Counted from the stretch's first letter, positions 1 to 5,929 are shown. The stretch is 6,274 bases of DNA from Oscillibacter sp. (GCA_014799855.1 JAAVHG010000066.1:1-6274); one strand, 5' to 3'. Program-made: numbers and translations. Notes: a model not told the origin generated them from the sequence alone.

Positions 1-324
1 CGCCGCGGCCCGTTCCTCCTGGGGGGTGGCAGGCTCCAAAACCGCCGTGCCGTCCTCCCGCCAGGCGGTGAGCTCCGGGATTTGCAGATTGGAACTGACC
101 AGAAGCACCCCCTCCTCGCTGAGGGTTTTCTTGCTCCAATTGACAATATCCACCGCGTAGCGGATTGCCTCCCCCTCCGCCGGTTCCCCGGCCAGGGGCT
201 CCTCCGCGCGGGCGCGGGGCTCCATCACAGGATCTTCCGCCAGCACCGTTTCCGCGCCGGATGCGGAACAGCCCGCCAGCAGGGCCGTCAGACACACCGC
301 CAGCCATATCATCCATCGTTTCAT
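1..324 (-). CDS. Secreted lipoprotein, N-terminal part only (runs off left edge)
   Basis: The first 108 codons of a minus-strand gene are present with no stop before the edge. The ATG at 322-324 is preceded by a strong purine-rich ribosome site (AAGGAAGG, six bases upstream), which supports this start. The protein opens with a basic-hydrophobic signal sequence (MKRW, then a hydrophobic run) ending in a lipobox, LLAGC, with the lipidated cysteine at residue 19, so the mature protein should be anchored to the outer face of the membrane. Residues about 28-52 are a low-complexity linker rich in Glu, Ala and Pro. From residue about 53 a folded domain begins (IRYAVDIVNW, then a strand-like stretch to IPELTAW). 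The style recalls the DUF4163/DUF3298 (RsiV-like) extracytoplasmic proteins, but too little is visible to assign it. It starts 16 bases after the tmcAL stop, so it is probably co-transcribed with tmcAL. Confidence 0.85.
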   Translation of the reverse strand, partial: MKRWMIWLAVCLTALLAGCSASGAETVLAEDPVMEPRARAEEPLAGEPAEGEAIRYAVDIVNWSKKTLSEEGVLLVSSNLQIPELTAWREDGTAVLEPATPQEERAAA

Positions 325-340
325 GGAATACCTTCCTTTC

Positions 341-1558
341 TTATCGCCCCGCCGCCTGGATCATCACGGGGCTCTCCCGCCAGAGGCTCCCTCCCGCGGC
401 CGCCCGGAGATCCGGGTAGGCCAGCGCATAGAGGTCCGCTGCCCTGGCTTCCAGCCGGAACAGCTCCTGGGCGGAGCCGCCCAGCCGCCGCACATCCGCC
501 GGCTTAGTCACCACCGGCAGGGAGGCGGTCGTCCGCATCCGGGCCAGCAGCTCCCGGCCCCGGGCGTTGGCCGCCAGGACCCGCAGATAGGGCACCTCTC
601 CAGGCGTGTCCGTCAGGCCCAGATAGGCCCGGAGGACCATCCGCCGGAGGCGGGCATGGGTAAACCGCTTGGTCTTAGCCTCCTGCAAAACCGCCTCCAG
701 AGAGGCCGCCTCGCGGGAGACCCGGTAGAGCCGGCGGTGCAGGCCCTCCCTTCCGCCGTCCAGAAGGGCAAACTCCGCTTCCTCCATGGACCGCAGGCGG
801 GCCAGAATCCCCCGCTGGCAGGTCTCCATCACCACAGGGGCGCGGCCCGCGGCCTCCTCGGCCAGATACGCCGCCGCCATGGGTCCGGTCATCAGGGACA
901 GGGCCTTCTCCCGCTCTCCGGACCGCAGAAGGCTCCGGATGTGAGAGGCGGAGGGGCGCCCGCCAGACGGGGCCTCCCCGTCGTGGGGAGCGCCCTCCCG
1001 CCGGACCGCCAGAGTCCGGATGGGGGAATTCATCCGCAGAAGAGCCTTGCGGTACTCCACCGCCAGATTGTCGTTCGGCCCCCGGAGCACCGCCGCCTCC
1101 GCCGGGGAGAGGAGTCCGGCCACCGCCGCCTCTCTCGCCGCCGGGAAGCTGACGCCCTTGCTGAGGGCCGCTTTCAGCGCCGGAGGAAAATCCCCGCTCA
1201 GCAGAGCCACCGCCAGATTGTCCAGCGTCCCGCCGCAGCCGCACTCGCTGCCAAAGGCTAGATAGTCCACCAGCCCTGTGGCGTGAAGCACGGACACTCC
1301 CCCCTGGGCAAAGCCCTCCGCCGAGGACACCGCCCAGGGAAGCGGCAGCTCCAGAACCAGATCCGCGCCGCTCTCCACGGCGGCCCTGGCTCTGGCCTGC
1401 CGCCGGAGAATGGCGAAGCCGCCCCGCTGGACGAAGTCCCCGCTCATGGCGCAGACCACGGCGGCGTCCTCCCCCAGACGGCGGCGCGTCTCCTCCAGCA
1501 GATAGGCGTGGCCGCTGTGCATAGGATTGTATTCTATTATCATACCGGCAGTCTTCAT
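341..1558 (-). CDS. tmcAL: tRNA(Met) cytidine acetate ligase TmcAL (YlbM family)
   Basis: This 405-residue protein matches the TmcAL family (formerly YlbM/DUF795, about 400-415 residues). The family activates acetate with ATP as acetyl-adenylate and acetylates C34 of elongator tRNA-Met to N4-acetylcytidine, which helps accurate AUG decoding. Visible signatures are the nucleotidyltransferase motif EYNPMHSGH at 9-17 (HxGH, H14 and H17), SGDFVQRG at 39-46, GADLVLELP at 64-72, AFGSECG at 101-107, GPNDNLAVEYRKAL at 160-173, SASHIRSLL at 203-211 and the basic segment TKRFTHARLRRM at 296-307. Met replaces the Phe more usual in EYNPF; the catalytic histidines are kept. An in-frame start exists at 1654, but the ATG at 1556-1558 is chosen because it aligns with the usual family N-terminus (MKxxGxIIEYNP) and has a GGAGG site six bases upstream. 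It is divergent from ackA and followed by the lipoprotein gene. Confidence 0.95.
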   Translation of the reverse strand: MKTAGMIIEYNPMHSGHAYLLEETRRRLGEDAAVVCAMSGDFVQRGGFAILRRQARARAAVESGADLVLELPLPWAVSSAEGFAQGGVSVLHATGLVDYLAFGSECGCGGTLDNLAVALLSGDFPPALKAALSKGVSFPAAREAAVAGLLSPAEAAVLRGPNDNLAVEYRKALLRMNSPIRTLAVRREGAPHDGEAPSGGRPSASHIRSLLRSGEREKALSLMTGPMAAAYLAEEAAGRAPVVMETCQRGILARLRSMEEAEFALLDGGREGLHRRLYRVSREAASLEAVLQEAKTKRFTHARLRRMVLRAYLGLTDTPGEVPYLRVLAANARGRELLARMRTTASLPVVTKPADVRRLGGSAQELFRLEARAADLYALAYPDLRAAAGGSLWRESPVMIQAAGR

Positions 1559-1564
1559 GGATTT

Positions 1565-1569
1565 CCTCC
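1565..1569 (-). promoter_or_regulatory. Ribosome binding site that sets the tmcAL start
   Basis: On the minus strand GGAGG lies six bases before the ATG at 1556-1558. No comparable site precedes the longer in-frame start at 1654, so this site decides the start codon. Confidence 0.85.
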
Positions 1570-1576
1570 AAAAGTG

Positions 1577-1593
1577 GTGACAAAAAAGTGACA
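1577..1593. repeat. Short direct repeat GTGACA, 11-base period
   Basis: GTGACA occurs at 1577-1582 and again at 1588-1593, one helical turn apart, separated by five A residues. It lies just upstream of the tmcAL ribosome site. It could be a half-site pair for a regulator, but two hexamers are weak evidence. Confidence 0.3.
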
Positions 1594-1610
1594 TTTCGGT
1601 AAAATTTTTG

Positions 1611-1638
1611 TTGTATCCTGAAAAAACTCTGTTATAAT
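1611..1638 (+). promoter_or_regulatory. Probable sigma-A promoter for ackA
   Basis: A perfect TATAAT lies at 1633-1638 and is preceded by TG one base upstream (TGTTATAAT), giving an extended -10 element. A weak -35, TTGTAT, lies at 1611-1616 with a 16-base spacer; an alternative TTGTTG at 1608-1613 would give 19. The surrounding A/T-rich stretch contrasts with the GC-rich genes. Transcription should start near 1645, about 117 bases before the ackA start codon. The complementary strand carries TATAAC over the same bases, so RNA polymerase might also load towards tmcAL, but no good -35 is visible on that side. Confidence 0.75.
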
Positions 1639-1644
1639 GAGGAT

Positions 1645-1761
1645 AGATTAACATTCCCTGGAAATGCGGGGGTGTTTCAGGCGTTCTGCCAGACCCCTTC
1701 GGGACATCCCGGCACCAGTATAGCAGATTCCGGGGAAGAAAAAAAGAGGAGTTGTTAAACC
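1645..1761 (+). promoter_or_regulatory. ackA 5' leader with possible competing hairpins
   Basis: The stretch between the predicted transcription start and the ackA start has no supported gene. Three pairings are visible: GGGGT 1669-1673 with ACCCC 1693-1697 (enclosing GGC 1680-1682 with GCC 1688-1690); CGGG 1700-1703 with CCCG 1708-1711; and CCCGG 1708-1712 with CCGGG 1730-1734. The second and third exclude each other. The ribosome site AGAGGAG at 1745-1751, ten bases before the ATG, is outside all three. No known riboswitch class was recognised. GC-rich leaders pair by chance, so a regulatory role is only a possibility. Confidence 0.35.
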
Positions 1762-2955
1762 ATGAACATTCTCGTCATCAACGCCGGTAGTTCCTCCCTC
1801 AAGTACCAGCTTTTGGACCCGGATACCGGCACGCTCCTGGCCAAGGGCCTTTGCGAGCGCATCGGCATCGACGGCAAGTTTACCTACAAGGCCTCCGGCA
1901 AGGAGACCCTGGACGCCGTTGACACGGCCATGCCCACCCATTCCGAGGCCATCCAGGCGGTTTTGGACGCCCTGGTGGACCCGAAAAACGGCGTTATCGG
2001 CTCCATGGCGGAGATCGGCGCGGTAGGCCACCGGGTGGTCCACGGCGGCGAGGCCTTCAACAAGTCCGTTCTGATCACCGACGAGGTTTTAAAGGCCATT
2101 GAGGACTGCATCCCCCTGGCCCCCCTCCACAACCCCGCCAACCTGACCGGCATCCGGGCCTGCCAGAAGGTGATGCCCGGCGTGCCCATGGTGGCCGTGT
2201 TCGACACCGCCTTCCACCAGACTATGCCCCCCAAGGCGTATATGTACGCCCTGCCCTACGCCTACTACGAGGCCGACAAGGTCCGGCGCTACGGCTTCCA
2301 CGGCACCAGCCACAAATATGTGGCCGGCCGCGCCGCCGCCATGCTGGGCAAGCCCATTGAGGAATTAAAGCTGATTTCCTGCCATCTGGGCAACGGCTCC
2401 TCCGTCACCGCCATCGACGGCGGAAAGTCCGTGGATACCTCCATGGGCTTCACCCCCCTGGCCGGCGTGCCCATGGGCACCCGCTCCGGCGATCTGGACG
2501 CGGGAATTTTGCAGTATCTTATGAACAAGTACAATATGACCATCGACGAGATGCTGAACGTTCTCAACAAAAAATCCGGCGTGGAGGGCCTCTCCTGCGT
2601 GTCCTCCGACTTCCGGGATCTGGAAAGCGCCGCCGGCAAGGGCGACAGCAAGGCCGCTCTGGCCCAGGAGAAGTTCGCCTATGAGGTCCGCAAGTATGTG
2701 GGCGCTTACGCCGCCGCCATGGGCGGCGTGGACGCGGTGATCTTCACCGCCGGCGTAGGCGAAAACGACAAGGTGGTCCGGGCTATGATCTGCTCCGGCC
2801 TGGAGTATATGGGCCTGAAGCTGGACGATGAGGCCAACGGCGTCCGGGGCAAGGAGGCTGTCATCTCCGCCGCCGACTCCAAGGTCAAGGCCCTGCTGAT
2901 CCCCACCAACGAAGAGCTGATGATCGCCATGGACACGGCGGCCATTGCGAAATAA
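1762..2955 (+). CDS. ackA: Acetate kinase
   Basis: This 397-residue protein is a full-length acetate kinase (acetate + ATP = acetyl phosphate + ADP), a cytoplasmic dimer of the ASKHA fold that makes ATP in the fermentative Pta-AckA pathway. The N-terminal signature VINAGSSSLK is at 5-14. The residues known to be catalytic or substrate-binding in the Methanosarcina thermophila enzyme all fall at the same numbers here: N7, R91, D148, H180, R241 and E384; H208 is also present (CHLGNGSS, 207-214). Other family blocks are PLHNPANL 121-128, FDTAFHQTMP 147-156, YGFHGTSHKYV 177-187, MGTRSGDLD 238-246 and FTAGVGEN 328-335. The start has AGAGGAG ten bases upstream. No phosphotransacetylase gene lies next to it, unlike the pta-ackA pair of many Clostridia. 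It has its own promoter and is followed by a 12-base-pair hairpin, so it appears to be transcribed alone. Confidence 0.98.
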   Translation: MNILVINAGSSSLKYQLLDPDTGTLLAKGLCERIGIDGKFTYKASGKETLDAVDTAMPTHSEAIQAVLDALVDPKNGVIGSMAEIGAVGHRVVHGGEAFNKSVLITDEVLKAIEDCIPLAPLHNPANLTGIRACQKVMPGVPMVAVFDTAFHQTMPPKAYMYALPYAYYEADKVRRYGFHGTSHKYVAGRAAAMLGKPIEELKLISCHLGNGSSVTAIDGGKSVDTSMGFTPLAGVPMGTRSGDLDAGILQYLMNKYNMTIDEMLNVLNKKSGVEGLSCVSSDFRDLESAAGKGDSKAALAQEKFAYEVRKYVGAYAAAMGGVDAVIFTAGVGENDKVVRAMICSGLEYMGLKLDDEANGVRGKEAVISAADSKVKALLIPTNEELMIAMDTAAIAK

Positions 2956-2972
2956 ACTCCATAACAGAGGAA

Positions 2973-2999
2973 AGACCGGGCGGAAAATCCGCCCGGTCT
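2973..2999 (+). terminator. Hairpin just after ackA (12 bp stem)
   Basis: AGACCGGGCGGA at 2973-2984 pairs perfectly with 2988-2999 around a three-A loop, beginning 18 bases after the ackA stop. The stem is very stable, but no T-tract follows, so it may act as a transcript-end stabiliser or a weak terminator, with the T-tract terminator at 3051-3083 downstream. Confidence 0.65.
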
Positions 3000-3003
3000 G
3001 AGC

Positions 3004-3032
3004 TTGTCGGAAAAGGCTTGGAGTCGTTTATT
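3004..3032 (+). promoter_or_regulatory. Possible weak promoter inside the ackA downstream region
   Basis: TTGTCG at 3004-3009 and TTTATT at 3027-3032 each match four of six consensus bases with an exact 17-base spacer. No start codon with a ribosome site follows before the hairpins. It may be chance in an A/T-richer stretch. Confidence 0.2.
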
Positions 3033-3050
3033 CGGAAAGGAAGATAGCTA

Positions 3051-3083
3051 CGAAAGGAACCCATCAGGGGTTCCTTTCGTTTT
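3051..3083 (+). terminator. Rho-independent terminator (12 bp stem plus T4)
   Basis: CGAAAGGAACCC at 3051-3062 pairs perfectly with 3068-3079 around a five-base loop and is followed at once by TTTT (3080-3083). This is the first hairpin after ackA with a T-tract and is probably its effective terminator. Confidence 0.75.
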
Positions 3084-3090
3084 CAATCAT

Positions 3091-3126
3091 AAGTTTTTCG
3101 GAACTTTTTGAAGTTCTGAAAAACTT
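3091..3126. repeat. Inverted repeat, 16 bp stem
   Basis: The arm at 3091-3106 pairs with 3111-3126 around a four-base loop. Fifteen pairs are Watson-Crick and one, at G3100, is a G-U wobble when read on the plus strand. The arms are A/T-rich and carry T5/A5 runs themselves. There is no separate T-tract on either side, so its role as a terminator is unclear. Confidence 0.6.
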
Positions 3127-3130
3127 GCGC

Positions 3131-3160
3131 AGGCTGTCGAAAAGACTTTTTCGACAGCCT
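3131..3160. terminator. Inverted repeat, 13 bp stem, possible terminator for the minus-strand operon
   Basis: AGGCTGTCGAAAA at 3131-3143 pairs perfectly with 3148-3160 around a four-base loop. Read on the minus strand, after the last gene of the exporter operon, it is followed after about seven bases by five T residues (A run at 3119-3123). That makes it the best visible candidate for ending minus-strand transcription, though the T-run is further off than ideal. Confidence 0.5.
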
Positions 3161-3161
3161 G

Positions 3162-3191
3162 AGACGGACAGGTTTCCTGTCCGTCTTTTTT
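3162..3191 (+). terminator. Strong rho-independent terminator (11 bp stem plus T6)
   Basis: AGACGGACAGG at 3162-3172 pairs perfectly with 3176-3186 around a TTT loop, and the stem runs into T6 at 3186-3191. It faces rightward, eight bases before the stop of the convergent small gene, and would block plus-strand read-through into the exporter operon. On the minus strand the same stem is preceded by A6 and has no T-tract after it. Confidence 0.8.
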
Positions 3192-3198
3192 GCCGGGT

Positions 3199-3597
3199 TC
3201 AGTCCTCCTGCCAGCGCAGTTCGCACTTTCCGGTGGCGTGTTGGAACTCCCAGCGGAGGCAGTACCGCCCTTTTTCATCCAGCCGCGCTCTTCCGCTGGG
3301 GCACTCCCGGTTCAGTTGCAGGAGGGGATGTTTTTTCCCATTCAGGAGGAGGACCTCCGCCCCGCCCTGGGACAGGGCCGTGTCGAGAGTAAACGTATAC
3401 GTCCGCCCTCTGGCGAACCGCCCCGCGTGCCTGACCCATCCGGTGCAGGCATTCAAGGATACCCGGTCCCCGTCCCGCCCGGGACGGAAGACGAAGAGCA
3501 CGGCAACAATGCTTCTGGTGATGGCAGCGCCCCGGCGGTACAGTACGGCTGCCACTGAGACGGCGGCTGCCGCAAAAATCAGAGGCCACAGCGTCAT
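3199..3597 (-). CDS. Small membrane-anchored protein of unknown function, last gene of exporter operon
   Basis: This 132-residue protein is not recognised as a named family. Residues 2-20 form one clear hydrophobic helix; a second hydrophobic stretch lies at about 29-38 after RRGAAITR. The rest (about 45-132) looks like a compact beta-rich domain: alternating strands (TYTFTLDTAL 67-76, AEVLLLNGKK 80-89) and a closing motif GRYCLRWEFQHATGKCELRW at 110-129. Four cysteines (51, 99, 113, 125) lie in this domain and could form disulfides if it is outside the cell. A GAGG ribosome site sits eight bases before the ATG at 3595-3597, and the gene starts 28 bases after the upstream permease stop, so it is probably in the same operon. 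An accessory or sensing subunit of the exporter is an inference from context only. Confidence 0.75.
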   Translation of the reverse strand: MTLWPLIFAAAAVSVAAVLYRRGAAITRSIVAVLFVFRPGRDGDRVSLNACTGWVRHAGRFARGRTYTFTLDTALSQGGAEVLLLNGKKHPLLQLNRECPSGRARLDEKGRYCLRWEFQHATGKCELRWQED

Positions 3598-3625
3598 GGA
3601 GATTTCCTCTTTCCAACATTTAAAT

Positions 3626-4723
3626 TTACCGCTTGGACGGCCTCTGCCCTGACAGGGCCAGGGCCAGACCCCACAACGCCGCCGCCAGCGCCAGCAGTTT
3701 TCCTATGGCGGTCCAATCGCCGCCGCAGCCATGGAGATACCAGGTGGTGGGAAGCCATCGCGTCAGCGGGGCCAGCGGGGGAAAGAGCGCCCCCATGTCC
3801 ACCGCCACAGGGGAGAGAACCAGCGCCGCTATCCCGGCGAAGGGCGGCAGGGCCGCCAGAAACCGCCACGCGCCCCGGCAGCTTAGGGCCAGGGCCATGC
3901 CTCCCAGAGACAGCAGATAGCCCGCCAGGGCGGCGAGCCCCGCCTCTTTGCCCAAAGCCAGCGTCAGGGCCCCGCCGCTTACCAGCAGGGCCTGGATCAG
4001 CGCCGCCGCCAGCCGGGGGGCCAGCAGCCGCGCCCCGCCCACGCAGGGCCGCGTCCGGGCGGCGGCGGGGGTTTCCTTCCAACGGCCCAGGTCCATGGCG
4101 GCGAAGAGGGCCCACACCAGAAGCAGAGCCGCCGTTACTCCCTGGAAGAGCCGCGCCCCGCCCTGCCGGGCCAGCGCCGGGAGGGTGAGAGGCCCGCCGT
4201 CCAGGGTTTCCAGGGTGATCGCCACCGGGGCGATATCCGGCAGGGGGCCAGCCGTCAGGCCGTGGTCCGCCAGATACTCCTCCGCAATCTGCGGCCACAG
4301 GAGGGCGCTCAGCGCCGCGGCGGCGGTCTCCCGCACCAGGGGATACACCGTGGAGCCGGGGCCTGTGGCCAGCGTCACCGCTTCCGCTCCGCCGGACTCC
4401 AGCCGCCGGGAAAAGTCCTCCGGCAGTATCAGGCCGCAGTCCCACCTGCCGGAGGCTACCATCTGCCGGAGATGAGCCTCGCCGGTGGGGATAAATTCCA
4501 AAATTTCGCCGCTTCTCTGGGACAATACCGCCCAGAACTCTTCGCCGCCCTCCTCCGGCAGGGCCACGCCCACCTGGATAGGGGCCGGGGACGGGGAATC
4601 CGCCTGGGAGATCCAGCGGAACGCCCCTCCGGCGGCTAGGGCCAGCAGGAGGACCAGCCAGAACCGGAGGCTTTTGGTCCGGACCGCCAAGTGGAGGCGG
4701 AGGGCCGTCCAGAAATAAATCAT
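3626..4723 (-). CDS. ABC-2 type exporter permease subunit (second of a pair)
   Basis: This 365-residue membrane protein has the layout of ABC-2 permeases of the YhgE/DrrB-like kind: one helix near the N-terminus (about 20-37), a large extracytoplasmic domain (about 38-190), then five helices (about 193-211, 236-256, 261-281, 286-308, 339-358). The external domain contains GLILPEDF at 97-104, a hallmark of the ABC2_membrane_3 group. WLPTTWYLHG at 323-332, before the last helix, corresponds to the SPxTW-like segment seen in this family. The start overlaps the stop of the upstream permease as ATGA, with AGGAGGG six bases upstream, implying coupled translation. It probably forms a heterodimer with that neighbour. 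The helices are rich in Ala, Leu and Gly. The substrate cannot be inferred, and no ATP-binding subunit is in the window. Confidence 0.88.
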   Translation of the reverse strand: MIYFWTALRLHLAVRTKSLRFWLVLLLALAAGGAFRWISQADSPSPAPIQVGVALPEEGGEEFWAVLSQRSGEILEFIPTGEAHLRQMVASGRWDCGLILPEDFSRRLESGGAEAVTLATGPGSTVYPLVRETAAAALSALLWPQIAEEYLADHGLTAGPLPDIAPVAITLETLDGGPLTLPALARQGGARLFQGVTAALLLVWALFAAMDLGRWKETPAAARTRPCVGGARLLAPRLAAALIQALLVSGGALTLALGKEAGLAALAGYLLSLGGMALALSCRGAWRFLAALPPFAGIAALVLSPVAVDMGALFPPLAPLTRWLPTTWYLHGCGGDWTAIGKLLALAAALWGLALALSGQRPSKR

Positions 4724-5925
4724 ACCTTACCCTCCTGTTCCCGGACGCGGCGCTTGTAAAGGACAGCGGCTGTACAGCCAAGCAACACCGCCGCTGTCAG
4801 GATGAAGAGGCCGTCCCCCTCCGCCGGATACCCCATGGAGGCGGCGGAAGCTGATCGCAGCCAGGTGATGGGGGACAGGGCCGTCAAGCGCCGGACGGCC
4901 TGGGGCAGAAGGGCCGGAGGGACGACTCCCCCGGAGAGGACCAACGCCCCCAGGGACAACAGCAGGGACAAGCCCCCGCACCCGGCGGCGGTTTTTCCGG
5001 CGGTCCCACAGAGAGCGGCCCAGGCGGCGAAGAAGATCCCGCCCAAAAGCGCCGCCCAGGCGGCGTGTCCGGAAATGCCTCCCGCCCAAAGGGAGAGGAC
5101 CGGGAAAACCGCCGCCGCGGCTCCCAGGCCGCAGACGGTCAGGCTGGCCCCGTACCCCCACAGGGGGCTTTGCCCCGCCCACCGGAGGCGGCGCTGGCAG
5201 GTCAGCCACTCCCCCTGAAAATTCCAGGCGAACAGCGGGGCCAGGGAGAGGACCAGAAACCACAGGAGGCTCAATTGATAGTGGGGGGCGATGGGGAGGA
5301 CTCCGGTGGGGGAAAGGACCTCCTGCCGGAAGAGGCCCTGCCGCCGAAGGACCCATTGGACGTATTGGAGGTTGATCTCCATCACCGCCCGGTCCCGGTC
5401 CAGGCCGGGAGGCGGGGTGCTGTCGTATGCGTCCAGCACCGTGTAAACCCCGGTCTGAACCGCCGCCAGCAGGTCCGCGGCGCTCTGCCCCACCCACAGG
5501 GCCAAGGCCCCCTCCAGGGGACGGCGGCTGTCCACAAGGAGGCGGACCTCCGCCGCCTCCCCCCGCTGGACCGTGGGAATGAAGTCTCCCGGCAGGGCCA
5601 GCACGGCGGCGGCGCGGCCCTCATCCAGGGCCGTCAGGGCCTCGCCGTACTCCATGGCGGAGATCTGGCAATATTGGCCGACCTCCGGCATGGCGGCGAG
5701 GTATCCCGCCAGGGATTCCGGTACAGCCTCCCCCTCCGGGGAGGTAATGACCAGGGACAATCCGGTGAAGCCGGACCCCTGGGACAGGGCCGCTTCCGCT
5801 CCGGCCCCCGCCAGCCAGGGCAGGGCGGCGCAGAGGGCGGCCAGCCCCGCCAGAGGGACAATCCGGCGGAGAAAACGGCGGAGCGTCAGGCAGAGGAGCC
5901 GCCAAAACAGGCGCGGACCGTCCAT
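4720..5925 (-). CDS. ABC-2 type exporter permease subunit (first of a pair)
   Basis: This 401-residue protein has the same plan as its downstream neighbour: an N-terminal helix (about 23-41) after a basic segment (RRFLRRI), an extracytoplasmic domain (about 42-212), then five helices (about 217-235, 256-281, 285-306, 313-335, 371-390) and a basic C-terminus. The external domain carries LALPGDF at 109-115, matching the LPEDF of the partner, followed in both by a strand leading to a short acidic or polar turn. LTALSPITWLRSA at 348-360 is typical of ABC-2 permeases just before the last helix. The start is four bases after the stop of the right-hand gene; its only nearby purine run, AAAGG, ends one base before the ATG, so translation may depend on coupling. 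Its stop overlaps the next start (ATGA). An ATPase subunit is expected but not visible. Confidence 0.88.
   Translation of the reverse strand: MDGPRLFWRLLCLTLRRFLRRIVPLAGLAALCAALPWLAGAGAEAALSQGSGFTGLSLVITSPEGEAVPESLAGYLAAMPEVGQYCQISAMEYGEALTALDEGRAAAVLALPGDFIPTVQRGEAAEVRLLVDSRRPLEGALALWVGQSAADLLAAVQTGVYTVLDAYDSTPPPGLDRDRAVMEINLQYVQWVLRRQGLFRQEVLSPTGVLPIAPHYQLSLLWFLVLSLAPLFAWNFQGEWLTCQRRLRWAGQSPLWGYGASLTVCGLGAAAAVFPVLSLWAGGISGHAAWAALLGGIFFAAWAALCGTAGKTAAGCGGLSLLLSLGALVLSGGVVPPALLPQAVRRLTALSPITWLRSASAASMGYPAEGDGLFILTAAVLLGCTAAVLYKRRVREQEGKV
4730..4736 (-). promoter_or_regulatory. Ribosome binding site of the second permease
   Basis: AGGAGGG on the minus strand lies six bases before the ATG at 4721-4723 and inside the last codons of the upstream permease gene, supporting the overlapping ATGA start. 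Confidence 0.8.
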
Positions 5926-5929
5926 ACCT

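Noticed and set aside
323..1261. Long plus-strand open frame antisense to tmcAL
   Set aside because: Arg-, Gly- and Pro-rich translation with no domain, opposite a clearly conserved gene. It is a by-product of high GC content.
1559..1654. A 32-residue N-terminal extension of TmcAL from the in-frame ATG at 1654
   Set aside because: The family begins at MKxxGxIIEYNP, which fits the ATG at 1558, and only that start has a GGAGG site at proper spacing. The extension would also run through the A/T-rich promoter region of ackA.
1664..1723. A 19-residue leader peptide frame upstream of ackA
   Set aside because: The ATG at 1664 has no usable ribosome site, and the peptide has no run of one amino acid as expected for an attenuator. 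Chance is likely.
2973..3191. A CRISPR array or transposon ends as the explanation of the repeats
   Set aside because: The stems differ from one another, spacing is irregular, there is no transposase and no target-site duplication is visible. Terminator-like hairpins fit better.
3087..3278. A 63-codon minus-strand frame over the hairpin array
   Set aside because: It overlaps the end of the 132-residue gene and reads through three inverted repeats, with no recognised motif or supporting ribosome site.
3594..4781. A 395-codon minus-strand frame overlapping the second permease
   Set aside because: The Pro/Gly/Arg-rich composition is typical of a shifted frame in GC-rich DNA, whereas the overlapping frame at 3626-4723 has clear membrane helices, the LPEDF motif and a ribosome site.
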